A stretch of DNA of 14,851 bases from Rothia sp. (in: high G+C Gram-positive bacteria) (GCF_015265375.1 NZ_JABZXW010000058.1:1-14851); one strand, 5' to 3'; counted from the stretch's first letter, positions 1 through 6,068 are shown. Notes: a model not told the origin generated them from the sequence alone. Program-made: numbers and translations.

Positions 1-59
1 CGCACGTGTCGATGAAGCGTCTGGCGGAGACGTACGCGCGGGCGCATCCGCGAGCCTAG
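1..59 (+). CDS. 3' end of an unidentified CDS (partial)
   Basis: A plus-strand frame enters from the left edge and stops at TAG (57-59). The visible residues are HVSMKRLAETYARAHPRA. This is too little to recognise a family. In related actinobacteria the gene just upstream of fabD is often a PucR/FasR-type regulator of fatty-acid synthesis, so that is a guess from gene order only; nothing in these 18 residues proves it. The frame could also be open by chance over so short a stretch. Confidence 0.4.
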   Translation, partial: HVSMKRLAETYARAHPRA

Positions 60-105
60 CGGTTAGTGTGTGGGGCAGGAGTGTGCCGGGCGGGGGAGTG
101 TGCTG

Positions 106-150
106 GACTGTGCTTTGCTTGACTGCGCTTTGCCGGACTGTGCCTTGAGC
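106..150. repeat. Three tandem 15-bp units
   Basis: Units at 106-120, 121-135 and 136-150 follow GACTGYGCYTTG plus three variable bases. The period is exactly 15 bp with one to a few mismatches between units. They sit just after the upstream gene's stop. Function unknown; slippage-type repeat. Confidence 0.75.
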
Positions 151-206
151 AGAGCTTTGGGCAGTGATTTGAATAGCTCGGAACGCCGCCGCTCATGTCT
201 CTCTAT

Positions 207-235
207 TTGAACCTTGCCCGTCCAGGTTGTACGAA
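207..235 (+). promoter_or_regulatory. Candidate promoter for the fab cluster
   Basis: TTGAAC (207-212) and TACGAA (230-235) are separated by 17 bp, a reasonable match to a housekeeping sigma-70-type promoter. It lies about 190 nt upstream of fabD and before two leader hairpins. This is inferred from motif and spacing only. Confidence 0.45.
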
Positions 236-282
236 TGGGTGAGTTCAATCTAAGCTATACACTGTTCAACCACCGCCTAAAC

Positions 283-313
283 TCCCAGTGCGCCCTGAAT
301 TTCTGCACTGGGA
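283..313 (+). other. Hairpin in the fabD leader
   Basis: TCCCAGTGC (283-291) is perfectly complementary to GCACTGGGA (305-313), with a 13-nt loop, followed by TGTTTAT. The T-tract is too weak for a confident terminator. It could end the upstream transcript or act as a leader structure. Confidence 0.5.
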
Positions 314-364
314 TGTTTATACAAAGCGGCTGAACAAGGTAGCATAGGTAACAGACTAGCCGTG

Positions 365-384
365 GTCTCCGTCTCTACGGAGAC
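365..384 (+). other. Second hairpin in the fabD leader
   Basis: GTCTCCGT (365-372) pairs with ACGGAGAC (377-384) across a CTCT loop. It lies 24 nt before the fabD ribosome-binding site and has no T-tract. Confidence 0.5.
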
Positions 385-423
385 ACCGCGTACGAGTACT
401 AAAAACCAGAAAGGTCGCACCGC

Positions 424-1323
424 ATGCGCGCACTCGTTTGCCCCGGACAGGGCTCCCAGAAGAAGGGCTTCCTGAGCCCCTGGCTCGAGATTGAAGGTGT
501 GCGTGAGCACCTGGAACGACTCTCCGAAGCGGCAGGCATCGACCTGATTCACTACGGCACCGAAGCCGAAGAAGAAACCATCAAGGACACCGCCATCGCC
601 CAGCCCCTCATCGTGGCTGCAGGCATTGTGACCGGTCGCCTCGCACTGCGCGAACTCGAGGGTGAAGAGCTTATCTTCGCGGGTCACTCCGTCGGTGAAA
701 TCACCGCGGCAGCCCTCGCAGGCGTACTCAGCGATGAAGACGCAATGCGTTTCGTGCGCGTGCGTGCCAACGGCATGGCGGAGGCGGCAGCCGCCTCCCC
801 GACCGGCATGGCTGCAGTACTCGGCGGCGTTGAAGAAAACGTCCGCGAAGCCATCGACGTAGCGGGCCTCGTCGCGGCAAACTCCAACGGCGGCGGCCAG
901 ATTGTAGCCGCAGGCCCCATCCCCGCCATCGAAGCATTCGCCGCGAACCCGCCCGCACGCGCTCGCGTCATCCCCCTGAAGGTTGCTGGCGCATTCCACA
1001 CCGAGGCAATGGCACCCGCCGTGCCCGCACTGGAAGAGTTCGCCGCATCCCTGCAGGTCTCCGACCCGACCTCCGCACTGCTGACCAACCGCGACGGTTC
1101 CGCCGTGGCATCCGGTGAAGAGTTCGTCAAGACCCTCGTCTCTCAGGTCACCAGCCCCGTCCGCTGGGATCTGTGCATGGCAACCCTGCTTGAGCGTGAG
1201 GTCGCCGGCATTATCGAGGTCGCCCCCGCGGGCACCCTGGTCGGCCTGGCAAAGCGTGCGATGCGCGGCGTGCCCGGCACCTCCATCAACACTCCCGAGG
1301 ACCTCGCCTCTCTGAAGGGCTAA
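424..1323 (+). CDS. fabD: Malonyl-CoA:ACP transacylase FabD
   Basis: This cytoplasmic enzyme moves malonyl groups from CoA to acyl carrier protein, supplying the extender unit for type II fatty-acid synthesis. The 299-residue length is typical of the family. The N-terminal PGQGSQ (7-12) is the oxyanion-loop motif. GHSVGE (87-92) carries the nucleophile Ser89, Arg114 fits the malonyl-carboxylate-binding arginine, and FHT with His192 is the catalytic histidine. The ATG at 424 has AGAAAGG at 408-414, and the conserved motifs begin a few residues into the protein, so this start is secure. It is first in the order fabD-fabH-acpP-fabF and 116 nt upstream of fabH. Leader hairpins at 283-313 and 365-384 could influence expression; this is untested. 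Identification is firm. Confidence 0.96.
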   Translation: MRALVCPGQGSQKKGFLSPWLEIEGVREHLERLSEAAGIDLIHYGTEAEEETIKDTAIAQPLIVAAGIVTGRLALRELEGEELIFAGHSVGEITAAALAGVLSDEDAMRFVRVRANGMAEAAAASPTGMAAVLGGVEENVREAIDVAGLVAANSNGGGQIVAAGPIPAIEAFAANPPARARVIPLKVAGAFHTEAMAPAVPALEEFAASLQVSDPTSALLTNRDGSAVASGEEFVKTLVSQVTSPVRWDLCMATLLEREVAGIIEVAPAGTLVGLAKRAMRGVPGTSINTPEDLASLKG

Positions 1324-1392
1324 ACGCTGCAGGAGAGCACCCCGCCCTCCCCGCACTGGGAACCCTTCACACTAGACATGCACTTTAGACCT

Positions 1393-1413
1393 GCAAGGCA
1401 CACAGTGCCTTGC
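1393..1413 (+). other. Perfect inverted repeat between fabD and fabH
   Basis: GCAAGGCAC (1393-1401) and GTGCCTTGC (1405-1413) are perfectly complementary around an ACA loop. There is no T-tract after it, so it is not a classic terminator. It ends 13 nt before the fabH ribosome-binding site (AAGGA, 1427-1431). It may be an operator, an mRNA stability element or a translation-modulating hairpin. Confidence 0.6.
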
Positions 1414-1439
1414 GAGCATCAGCACTAAGGATTGAATAC

Positions 1440-2465
1440 GTGACTACCCTCAAGCAGTACGAAATCAACCGCTACTCCCGCATCCTCGGTTACGGCGCAG
1501 CCCGCGGTGAGGTCATCGTCCCCAACGACGACATCGTTGAGGCAATCGACTCCTCCGACGAGTGGATCAAGCAGCGCACCGGCATCGCAACTCGTCACCG
1601 CGCCAGCGAAAACCAGTCGGTAGCCGACCTCGCCATCGGCGCCGCCAAGGACGCCCTCGAAGCGTCCGGTGTAACCGGTGAGGACATTGAGGCGGTCATT
1701 ATCTCGACCATCTCGCACCCCTACGCAACCCCCTCCCTGGCAACCCTGGTCGCCGACGCAATCGGCTCCAAGTGCCCCGCATACGACATCTCCGCAGCGT
1801 GTGCAGGTTTCTGCTACGGCATCGCCCAGGCAGACGCCCTCGTCCGCGCGGGTACCGCAAAGCACGTGCTGGTCATCGGCGTTGAGAAGCTCTCCGACTT
1901 CATCGACAACACCGAACGCACCATCTCCTTCCTGCTCGGCGACGGCGCAGGCGCAGCAGTCGTAGGCGTCTCCGACGAGCCGGGCATCGCCCCGACCGTA
2001 TGGGGTTCGGACGGCTCCCGCTGGGGCACCGTCGGCATGACCCACTCCCTGCTGGACATCCGCAACCGCGACTTCGTTGCGAACCCCGTCGAAGAAGGCG
2101 AAAAGATCTGGCCCACCCTGCGTCAGGACGGCCCCTCCGTCTTCCGCTGGGCAGTATGGGAAATGGCGAAGGTCGCCAAGCAGGCACTCGAGACCGCCGG
2201 TATCACCCCCGACGAGCTCGGCGCGCTCATCCCGCACCAGGCAAACGCCCGCATCATTGACCAGATGGTCAAGACCCTCAAGCTTCCCGACACGGTGGCA
2301 GTGGCACGCGACATCGTCGATGCCGGTAACACCTCCGCCGCATCGGTCCCGCTCGCCGCACACCGCCTGCTCAAGGAGAACCCGGAACTCTCCGGCAAGT
2401 TCGCCCTGCAGATCGGCTTCGGTGCCGGCCTGGCATTCGCAGCTCAGGTAGTCGTCCTTCCCTAA
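1440..2465 (+). CDS. fabH: 3-oxoacyl-ACP synthase III FabH
   Basis: FabH starts fatty-acid chains by condensing an acyl-CoA primer with malonyl-ACP; in actinobacteria the primers are often branched. The GTG at 1440 is chosen because AAGGA (1427-1431) sits 8 nt upstream. It gives 341 residues, close to the usual 320-340. The frame is open back to a TTG at 1410, but that codon lies inside the 3' arm of a hairpin and has no ribosome-binding site. The thiolase-fold catalytic triad is complete: Cys121 in SAACAGF, His266 in PHQANAR and Asn297 in GNTSAAS. LLGDGAGA (165-172) and the C-terminal GFGAGL are also typical. The primer preference cannot be read from sequence by eye. Membership in the fab cluster supports the role. 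Confidence 0.96.
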   Translation: MTTLKQYEINRYSRILGYGAARGEVIVPNDDIVEAIDSSDEWIKQRTGIATRHRASENQSVADLAIGAAKDALEASGVTGEDIEAVIISTISHPYATPSLATLVADAIGSKCPAYDISAACAGFCYGIAQADALVRAGTAKHVLVIGVEKLSDFIDNTERTISFLLGDGAGAAVVGVSDEPGIAPTVWGSDGSRWGTVGMTHSLLDIRNRDFVANPVEEGEKIWPTLRQDGPSVFRWAVWEMAKVAKQALETAGITPDELGALIPHQANARIIDQMVKTLKLPDTVAVARDIVDAGNTSAASVPLAAHRLLKENPELSGKFALQIGFGAGLAFAAQVVVLP

Positions 2466-2505
2466 GGAAAACCACCGGAGCCCGATGCTCACCCGCCCCC
2501 TCAGC

Positions 2506-2523
2506 CCGGCACCGTGCCGGTGC
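2506..2523 (+). other. Overlapping alternative hairpins after fabH
   Basis: CCGGCA (2506-2511) can pair with TGCCGG (2515-2520), or GCACCG (2509-2514) can pair with CGGTGC (2518-2523); the two stems are mutually exclusive. No T-tract follows, so a terminator function is doubtful. Confidence 0.4.
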
Positions 2524-2563
2524 ACGAGAAAGAAAATAAAGCGGGAAAGCATCCCCTAAAACT

Positions 2564-2636
2564 CCGAGTTGACGCATGCGTACACCACGCAGACACGATA
2601 AACTCGGTAATGCACGCGTACCCACGAATTGTGGGT
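2564..2636 (+). promoter_or_regulatory. Inverted repeats in the acpP upstream region
   Basis: CCGAGTT (2564-2570) and AACTCGG (2601-2607) form a 7-bp inverted repeat 30 nt apart. The left arm overlaps TTGACG (2569-2574), and TAAACT (2599-2604) overlaps the right arm. A second palindrome pairs ACCCAC (2620-2625) with GTGGGT (2631-2636). TTGACG and TAAACT look like promoter hexamers, but their 24-bp spacing is too long for an ordinary promoter. A separate acpP promoter is plausible because this protein is usually made in large excess; that is inference. Confidence 0.35.
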
Positions 2637-2669
2637 GCGATGACCATCGAACAACAAAGGAGCCCCTGA

Positions 2670-2912
2670 ATGGCTAACAAGGAAGAGATCCTCGCAGGTC
2701 TGGCAGAAATCGTTAACGAAGAGACCGGCGTTGAGGTTGAGGACGTTCAGCTGGACAAGTCCTTCACCGAGGACCTGGACATCGACTCCATCTCGATGAT
2801 GACCATCGTCGTGAACGCTGAGGAGAAGTTCGAGGTGACCATCCCGGACGAAGAGGTCAAGAACCTCAAGACCGTTGGCGACGCAGTCGAGTTCATCGCG
2901 AACGCTGCCTAA
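2670..2912 (+). CDS. acpP: Acyl carrier protein AcpP
   Basis: An 80-residue acidic protein that carries growing acyl chains on a phosphopantetheine arm for the fatty-acid synthase enzymes. The arm attaches to Ser40 in DIDSISMM; the usual motif is DSL, so Ile follows the serine where Leu is commoner. The helix IVVNAEEKFEV and the strongly acidic composition are typical. The ribosome-binding site AAAGGAG (2656-2662) is near perfect and 7 nt from the ATG, consistent with high expression. The gene stands between fabH and fabF with more than 200 nt on each side and a GC-rich hairpin downstream (2931-2960), so it may be partly its own transcript. Confidence 0.97.
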   Translation: MANKEEILAGLAEIVNEETGVEVEDVQLDKSFTEDLDIDSISMMTIVVNAEEKFEVTIPDEEVKNLKTVGDAVEFIANAA

Positions 2913-2930
2913 GCTATAACCAATAACGAG

Positions 2931-2960
2931 GCGGCGCGGGCTCTCACCGGCCCGCGCCGC
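2931..2960 (+). terminator. GC-rich hairpin after acpP
   Basis: GCGGCGCGGGC (2931-2941) pairs perfectly with GCCCGCGCCGC (2950-2960) around an 8-nt loop. The sequence that follows (ATCGCTATTC) is not a clean T-tract. It may be a leaky terminator or 3' stabiliser that gives acpP more mRNA than fabF. Confidence 0.55.
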
Positions 2961-3007
2961 ATCGCTATTCACTCAGCTTTCAATCCAATACACCCCGGGC
3001 ACACGCA

Positions 3008-3098
3008 GGGTGCGATGACTGCACTCCCCACGGCGTGAAAACGCCCACTGCAAACCCCGGGCCCTACAGGTTTTTATCCACACACCACCGGATAAACC
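3008..3098 (+). other. Structured fabF leader with three hairpins
   Basis: Three small stem-loops lie in a row before fabF. Around 3009-3027 there is a 6-bp stem with one wobble. GGCGT (3032-3036) pairs with ACGCC (3041-3045) around a GAAA tetraloop. GGTTTTTATCC (3069-3079) pairs with GGATAAACC (3090-3098) with a 2-nt bulge. I recognise no known riboswitch class here. Confidence 0.4.
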
Positions 3099-3130
3099 AC
3101 CAAATCGACCACCGAAGAGAAAGTGCCACA

Positions 3131-4402
3131 ATGTCTCGAAAAGTGCTGGTGACCGGCCTCGGCGCGACCACCCCCATTGGCGGCGACGTCCCCACCACCT
3201 GGGAAAACGCAACCAAGGGCGTATCTGGTGTATCCACCCTCGACCATCCCTGGGTCAAGGAATACGACCTGCCCGTATACATTGCAGGCCAGCTCGCTGT
3301 GCCCGCCCTCGAATCCGGCCGCCTCACCAAGGTAGAAGCAAAGCGCCTGGATCCCTCGGGTCAGCTCGCCCTCATCGCCGCACGCGAAGCATGGGAAGAC
3401 GCAGGATTCTCCGGCCCCGACGCCGAATCCGCAGAAGAAGTCGACCCCGAACGCACCGGCGTAGCCTTCGGTACCGGCATTGGTGGCGTGTGGACCCTCC
3501 TCGACGCATGGGACACCCTCCGCGAAAAGGGCCCCCGCCGCGTCCTCCCCATGACCGTGCCCATGCTCATGCCCAACGGCAACGCAGCAGCAGTCTCCAT
3601 GAACCTCAAGGCACGCGCCGCAGCACAGACCGTCGTCTCCGCATGCGCATCCTCCACCGAAGCCATGCAGCTCGGCGCCGAAATGATCCGCAGCGGCAAG
3701 GCAGACGTCGTCATCGTCGGCGGCGCCGAAGCAGCAATCCACCCCCTGCCCATGGCAGCATTCGCCAAAATGCAGGCACTCTCCTCCCGCAACGACGAAC
3801 CCGAAAAGGCATCCCGCCCCTACGACGTCGACCGCGACGGCTTCGTCATGGGTGAAGGCGCAGCAGCGCTCATCCTCGAATCCGAAGAGCACGCCAAGGC
3901 ACGCGGCGCACGCGTCTACGCAGAACTGGCAGGCACCGGCGTCTCCGCCGACTCCTACCACATCACCGCACCCGACCCCGCAGCACTCGGTGCAACCCGC
4001 GCACTGCGCGAAGCCCTCGAAGACGGCAACATCGACCCGAAGACCGTCGTGCACATCAACGCGCACGCCACCAGCACCCCCGCCGGTGACCTGCCCGAAG
4101 CAACCGCAATGCACGAAACCTTCGGCGACCACACCAAGAACATTGCCGTCTCCGCAACCAAGTCCATGACCGGCCACCTGCTCGGTGGCGCGGGCGCCCT
4201 CGAGGCTGTGCTGACCGTACTGGCTCTGCACCACCGCACCGCACCCTGCACCATCAACCTGGACAACAAGGACCCCCAGATTGACCTGGACGTGGTGACC
4301 GACGCACGCGAGCTGCCCGCCGGCGAGATCGTGGCACTGTCGAACTCCTTCGGTTTCGGCGGCCACAACGCTGTTGTAGCATTCCGCTCTGTAGAGGACT
4401 AA
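3131..4402 (+). CDS. fabF: 3-oxoacyl-ACP synthase II FabF
   Basis: The elongating beta-ketoacyl-ACP synthase condenses acyl-ACP with malonyl-ACP in each cycle. The ATG at 3131 gives 423 residues, typical length, and the protein begins with the canonical RKVLVTGLGATTPIG. The frame is open upstream but that part is not FabF-like. The catalytic Cys172 is in VSACASS, the two histidines are His312 (NAHATSTPAGD) and His349 (KSMTGHLLGGAG), and Lys344 lies in the same segment. GFGGHN (408-413) closes the fold. The ribosome-binding site (AGAGAAAG, about 3116-3123) is weaker than that of acpP. It is the last gene of the fab cluster, followed by a strong terminator at 4430-4479. Confidence 0.96.
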   Translation: MSRKVLVTGLGATTPIGGDVPTTWENATKGVSGVSTLDHPWVKEYDLPVYIAGQLAVPALESGRLTKVEAKRLDPSGQLALIAAREAWEDAGFSGPDAESAEEVDPERTGVAFGTGIGGVWTLLDAWDTLREKGPRRVLPMTVPMLMPNGNAAAVSMNLKARAAAQTVVSACASSTEAMQLGAEMIRSGKADVVIVGGAEAAIHPLPMAAFAKMQALSSRNDEPEKASRPYDVDRDGFVMGEGAAALILESEEHAKARGARVYAELAGTGVSADSYHITAPDPAALGATRALREALEDGNIDPKTVVHINAHATSTPAGDLPEATAMHETFGDHTKNIAVSATKSMTGHLLGGAGALEAVLTVLALHHRTAPCTINLDNKDPQIDLDVVTDARELPAGEIVALSNSFGFGGHNAVVAFRSVED

Positions 4403-4429
4403 TCCCTCAGGGCTTCTAGCCTTATATAG

Positions 4430-4479
4430 ACATAACGCTCCCTCAACTACCGCGTGTAGCTGGGGGAGCGTTATGTTTT
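4430..4479 (+). terminator. Rho-independent terminator after fabF
   Basis: A 13-bp perfect stem joins 4430-4442 (ACATAACGCTCCC) to 4464-4476, with an inner CTAC/GTAG pairing and a TTTT run at 4476-4479. It lies 28 nt after the fabF stop and closes the fab cluster. Confidence 0.9.
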
Positions 4480-4500
4480 GGATGCGTTTGTGGGGGAGGC

Positions 4501-4590
4501 CGTACCGGACAACGCTTGCGGGGGAGTGCCCCCTCTGCGGCGCTGGGGCGCCTTGAGGACGGAGCCCCCGCTTCGCGTGCCCGGTACGCC
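4501..4590. repeat. Palindromic intergenic repeat, copy 1
   Basis: An element of about 90 bp with nested inverted repeats. The outer arms are CGTACCGG (4501-4508) and CCGGTACG (4581-4588). The middle arms are the GCGGGGG region (4518-4524) and CCCCCGC (4565-4571). The inner hairpin is GGCGC (4539-4543) with GCGCC (4548-4552). The right arm (4561-4590) differs at only one base from 13887-13916 of the full copy after trpC, so this is a dispersed family. There is no ORF inside. It could be a REP/MITE-like element. Confidence 0.8.
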
Positions 4591-4639
4591 TTCTAGGCTC
4601 GCCCGAGTTTGGGGCGCCCCTGTTTTAGACGTTAAAAAC

Positions 4640-4678
4640 GGGTGGCGTATTCGCTCCGGCACTGCGAATACGCCACCC
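4640..4678 (-). terminator. Terminator facing the minus strand
   Basis: A 15-bp perfect stem joins 4640-4654 to 4664-4678 around a 9-nt loop. On the minus strand the stem is followed by GTTTTTAAC; on the plus strand no T-run follows. It should therefore stop transcripts coming leftward from about 4680-5490, although no convincing gene is visible there. Confidence 0.75.
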
Positions 4679-4789
4679 AAACACACCACACTCCACAAGA
4701 CAATGCAGAGCGCGCGGGATCAACCATCCCGCAAGGTTCCCGCAACCTCCATCGCGCACCACGGTAGGCGACGACAGAAGAACGGGAGC

Positions 4790-5086
4790 TTATGACCGTT
4801 CGACACGCACAACACCCCACACAAGGGTGCACACCGTGCGATCATCCGGAAGTTTATTCGGAAGAGCTCCCACGCCGGTTCCGTTGAGAAAACAATTCGG
4901 TGTGGTTGCCTCCCGATGGTGAAGCACATCAACATCGTGTGCCGCAATACTGCGCAATCCAGTACGCGCAGATGTTGCGTGAAAACTATCCTCAGGAATG
5001 CAGTCCGCGGGCCAGTTTTCCAGCTTCAAATGGCAGAAGCTTAAGGGTTTGATGTGAGTGCTCGGATGGTCCGAATCATGTAGCTC
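4790..5086 (-). pseudogene. Possible decayed or hypothetical minus-strand ORF
   Basis: A minus-strand frame is open for about 98 codons from after a stop at 5087-5089 to TAA at 4790-4792. The only plausible start is a TTG at 5029 (79 residues), with no clear ribosome-binding site. An ATG at 5077-5079 is in a different frame and stops after 12 codons, as if a frameshift separated the start from the body. The translation (for example ENWPADCIPEDSFHATSART) has protein-like composition but I recognise no family. The minus-facing terminator at 4640-4678 is consistent with a former transcription unit here. Chance is a real alternative. Confidence 0.25.
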
Positions 5087-5119
5087 TCAACGGAACCGGT
5101 TTATCGGTGATGGGAGCTC
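4864..5119. repeat. Bipartite inverted repeat bracketing about 255 bp
   Basis: The left arm is GAGCTCCCA followed 2 nt later by CCGGTTCCGTTGAGA (4875-4889). The right arm has the perfect complement TCTCAACGGAACCGG (5085-5099), then 11 nt, then TGGGAGCTC. The 15-bp block is exact, and the 9-bp block repeats outside it with a different spacer (2 versus 11 nt). This may be the terminal repeats of a small non-autonomous element, or the arms of a long hairpin in a minus-strand RNA. Confidence 0.55.
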
Positions 5120-5133
5120 CTGTAGATAAGAAT

Positions 5134-5182
5134 AACCTTAAATCACCCCTGGAGTAAACCTTAAACCAATAATTTAACCTTA
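5134..5182. repeat. Three AACCTTA heptamers in AT-rich DNA
   Basis: AACCTTA occurs at 5134-5140, 5157-5163 and 5176-5182, with starts 23 and 19 bp apart; the first two extend to AACCTTAAA. The last lies just before TGTTATAAT (5184-5192), an extended -10 motif. Regulator-binding sites are possible but unproven. Confidence 0.4.
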
Positions 5183-5450
5183 TTGTTATAATTCCTTGTC
5201 ATAAAGGTATTGACGGGTGTTCAGTGTGCCCTGAGCAACCCCCTGGAAGCCTCCGTAACTCTTTGGTCTGTTTGGTGCTCTCCACCGTTATAAAACCGTG
5301 ATAAATCGCCCCCGAAGAATGAAGAATCAGGTTCCAGGGAGGTCCCGCGAGTGGCTGCCGCGGGGAGTTGCATAGCGGGGCTTGAAAGCATGCTCAGGAC
5401 GCAGTCACAAAACGTCATCTTGTCACGGAAGTTATCCCAGAGAAAACAAA

Positions 5451-5480
5451 TTAAACCCCCAGCGTGCGCTGTGGCATAAT
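5451..5480 (+). promoter_or_regulatory. Candidate promoter of the riboflavin operon
   Basis: TTAAAC (5451-5456) and CATAAT (5475-5480) are 18 bp apart. TGG directly before CATAAT makes an extended -10. Transcription would start near 5487-5490, right at the beginning of riboswitch helix P1 (5492). This position is the best support. Confidence 0.6.
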
Positions 5481-5491
5481 CAATATCGACA

Positions 5492-5686
5492 TCGTGCTCC
5501 GGGGTCGGTGAAATTCCGAACCGGCGGTCACAGCCCGCGAACCGCTCCCGCAGGCAGGCAAAAATCGTACGAATCTTCGCATCCGCACAGGATGCCAAGA
5601 CTCCGCTAGAGAAGCCCGCCCGCAAGAGAGGCCGAACCGGTGAAAATCCGGTGCCGACAGTACAGTCTGGATGGAAGGTAGCACGA
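5492..5686 (+). promoter_or_regulatory. FMN riboswitch (RFN element)
   Basis: This RNA aptamer binds flavin mononucleotide and lowers expression of riboflavin genes when FMN is plentiful. The basal helix P1 is perfect: TCGTGCT (5492-5498) with AGCACGA (5680-5686). The class hallmarks appear in order: GGGGTCGGTGAAATTCC (5501-5517), ACCGGCGGT (5520-5528), GCCCGCGA (5533-5540), GAACCGGTGAAAATCCGGT (5634-5652), GCCGACAGT (5653-5661) and GTCTGGATGG (5665-5674). The variable peripheral stem between about 5541 and 5630 is longer than in many members. It lies 382 nt upstream of ribM, a longer gap than usual, and no classic terminator with a T-tract follows. Confidence 0.96.
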
Positions 5687-5836
5687 GCAGAAAAAGGCAG
5701 GAGCGCACTCCACCGCACCTCCCGAAAACCGGGATAGCGTGCAGGGTGCACCGACGCAGTTGCTTCAGAGAGCTGCTGCTTGAGAAAACTGTTGCTTAGA
5801 GAACGGTTTCTTGGCAGAGCATCAGCTTTCGATGTA

Positions 5837-5881
5837 GCAGGGGAGAGGCACCTCGGAGGTGCCGGCACGTTATTCCCCTGC
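5837..5881 (+). other. Nested hairpin in the ribM leader
   Basis: Outer arms GCAGGGGA (5837-5844) and TCCCCTGC (5874-5881) enclose an inner stem GGCACC (5847-5852)/GGTGCC (5858-5863). It lies between the FMN aptamer and ribM and has no T-tract, so it is a structured part of the expression platform or a processing site, not an ordinary terminator. An 11-bp direct repeat GCGGTTGGCTG follows at 5883-5893 and 5916-5926. Confidence 0.5.
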
Positions 5882-5992
5882 CGCGGTTGGCTGATTTCAG
5901 CTATGGTTTTCAGTTGCGGTTGGCTGGTTTGCCACTCCTGCCGCATCACGGATACCCGGCACCCCACGGCGCCCACGGTACCGCTCTTTCTG

Positions 5993-6061
5993 TTCCTCTC
6001 CCCGGAGCCGCCGCAGATGCGCACCCCGCGCATCCGACACACGGTCCAACTCAGAGAGGAA
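5993..6061 (+). promoter_or_regulatory. Possible Shine-Dalgarno-masking pairing before ribM
   Basis: TTCCTCTC (5993-6000) is perfectly complementary to GAGAGGAA (6054-6061), which contains the ribM ribosome-binding site. If this pair forms when FMN binds the aptamer, translation of ribM would be blocked. The link to FMN state is inference; only the complementarity is seen. Confidence 0.45.
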
Positions 6062-6068
6062 AGAAACA

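Larger units (their letters stand above)
60..423 (+). other. Intergenic region and fabD leader
   Basis: I see no convincing gene in these 364 nt. From left to right they hold a CGGGGGAGT motif (91-99), three tandem 15-bp units (106-150), a candidate promoter (207-235), a 9-bp hairpin (283-313), an 8-bp hairpin (365-384) and the fabD ribosome-binding site AGAAAGG (408-414). A minus-strand 61-codon frame (63-248) has only a TTG start and gets its KAQS repeats from the 15-bp tandem, so I do not call it. Confidence 0.6.
4679..5450. other. Long region without a convincing gene
   Basis: About 770 nt separate the minus-facing terminator from the riboflavin promoter. Contents: a possible decayed minus-strand ORF (4790-5086), the inverted repeats that bracket it (4864-4889 with 5085-5119), an AT-rich stretch with three AACCTTA heptamers (5134-5182) and an extended -10 motif (TGTTATAAT, 5184-5192). 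From 5193 to 5450 I see nothing recognisable. The base composition is less GC-biased than in the neighbouring genes, which fits non-coding or decayed DNA. Confidence 0.6.

Noticed and set aside
277..1356. A 359-codon minus-strand frame opposite fabD
   Set aside because: It is antisense to a clear fabD gene and Gly/Cys-rich, the usual by-product of a GC-biased codon pattern on the other strand.
3074..4366. A 430-codon minus-strand frame opposite fabF
   Set aside because: Same antisense effect; extreme Gly, Cys and His content and no recognisable domain.
4916..5044. A 42-codon plus-strand ORF starting at ATG 4916
   Set aside because: It has no ribosome-binding site, a composition not like the neighbouring genes, and lies within the bracketed inverted repeat.
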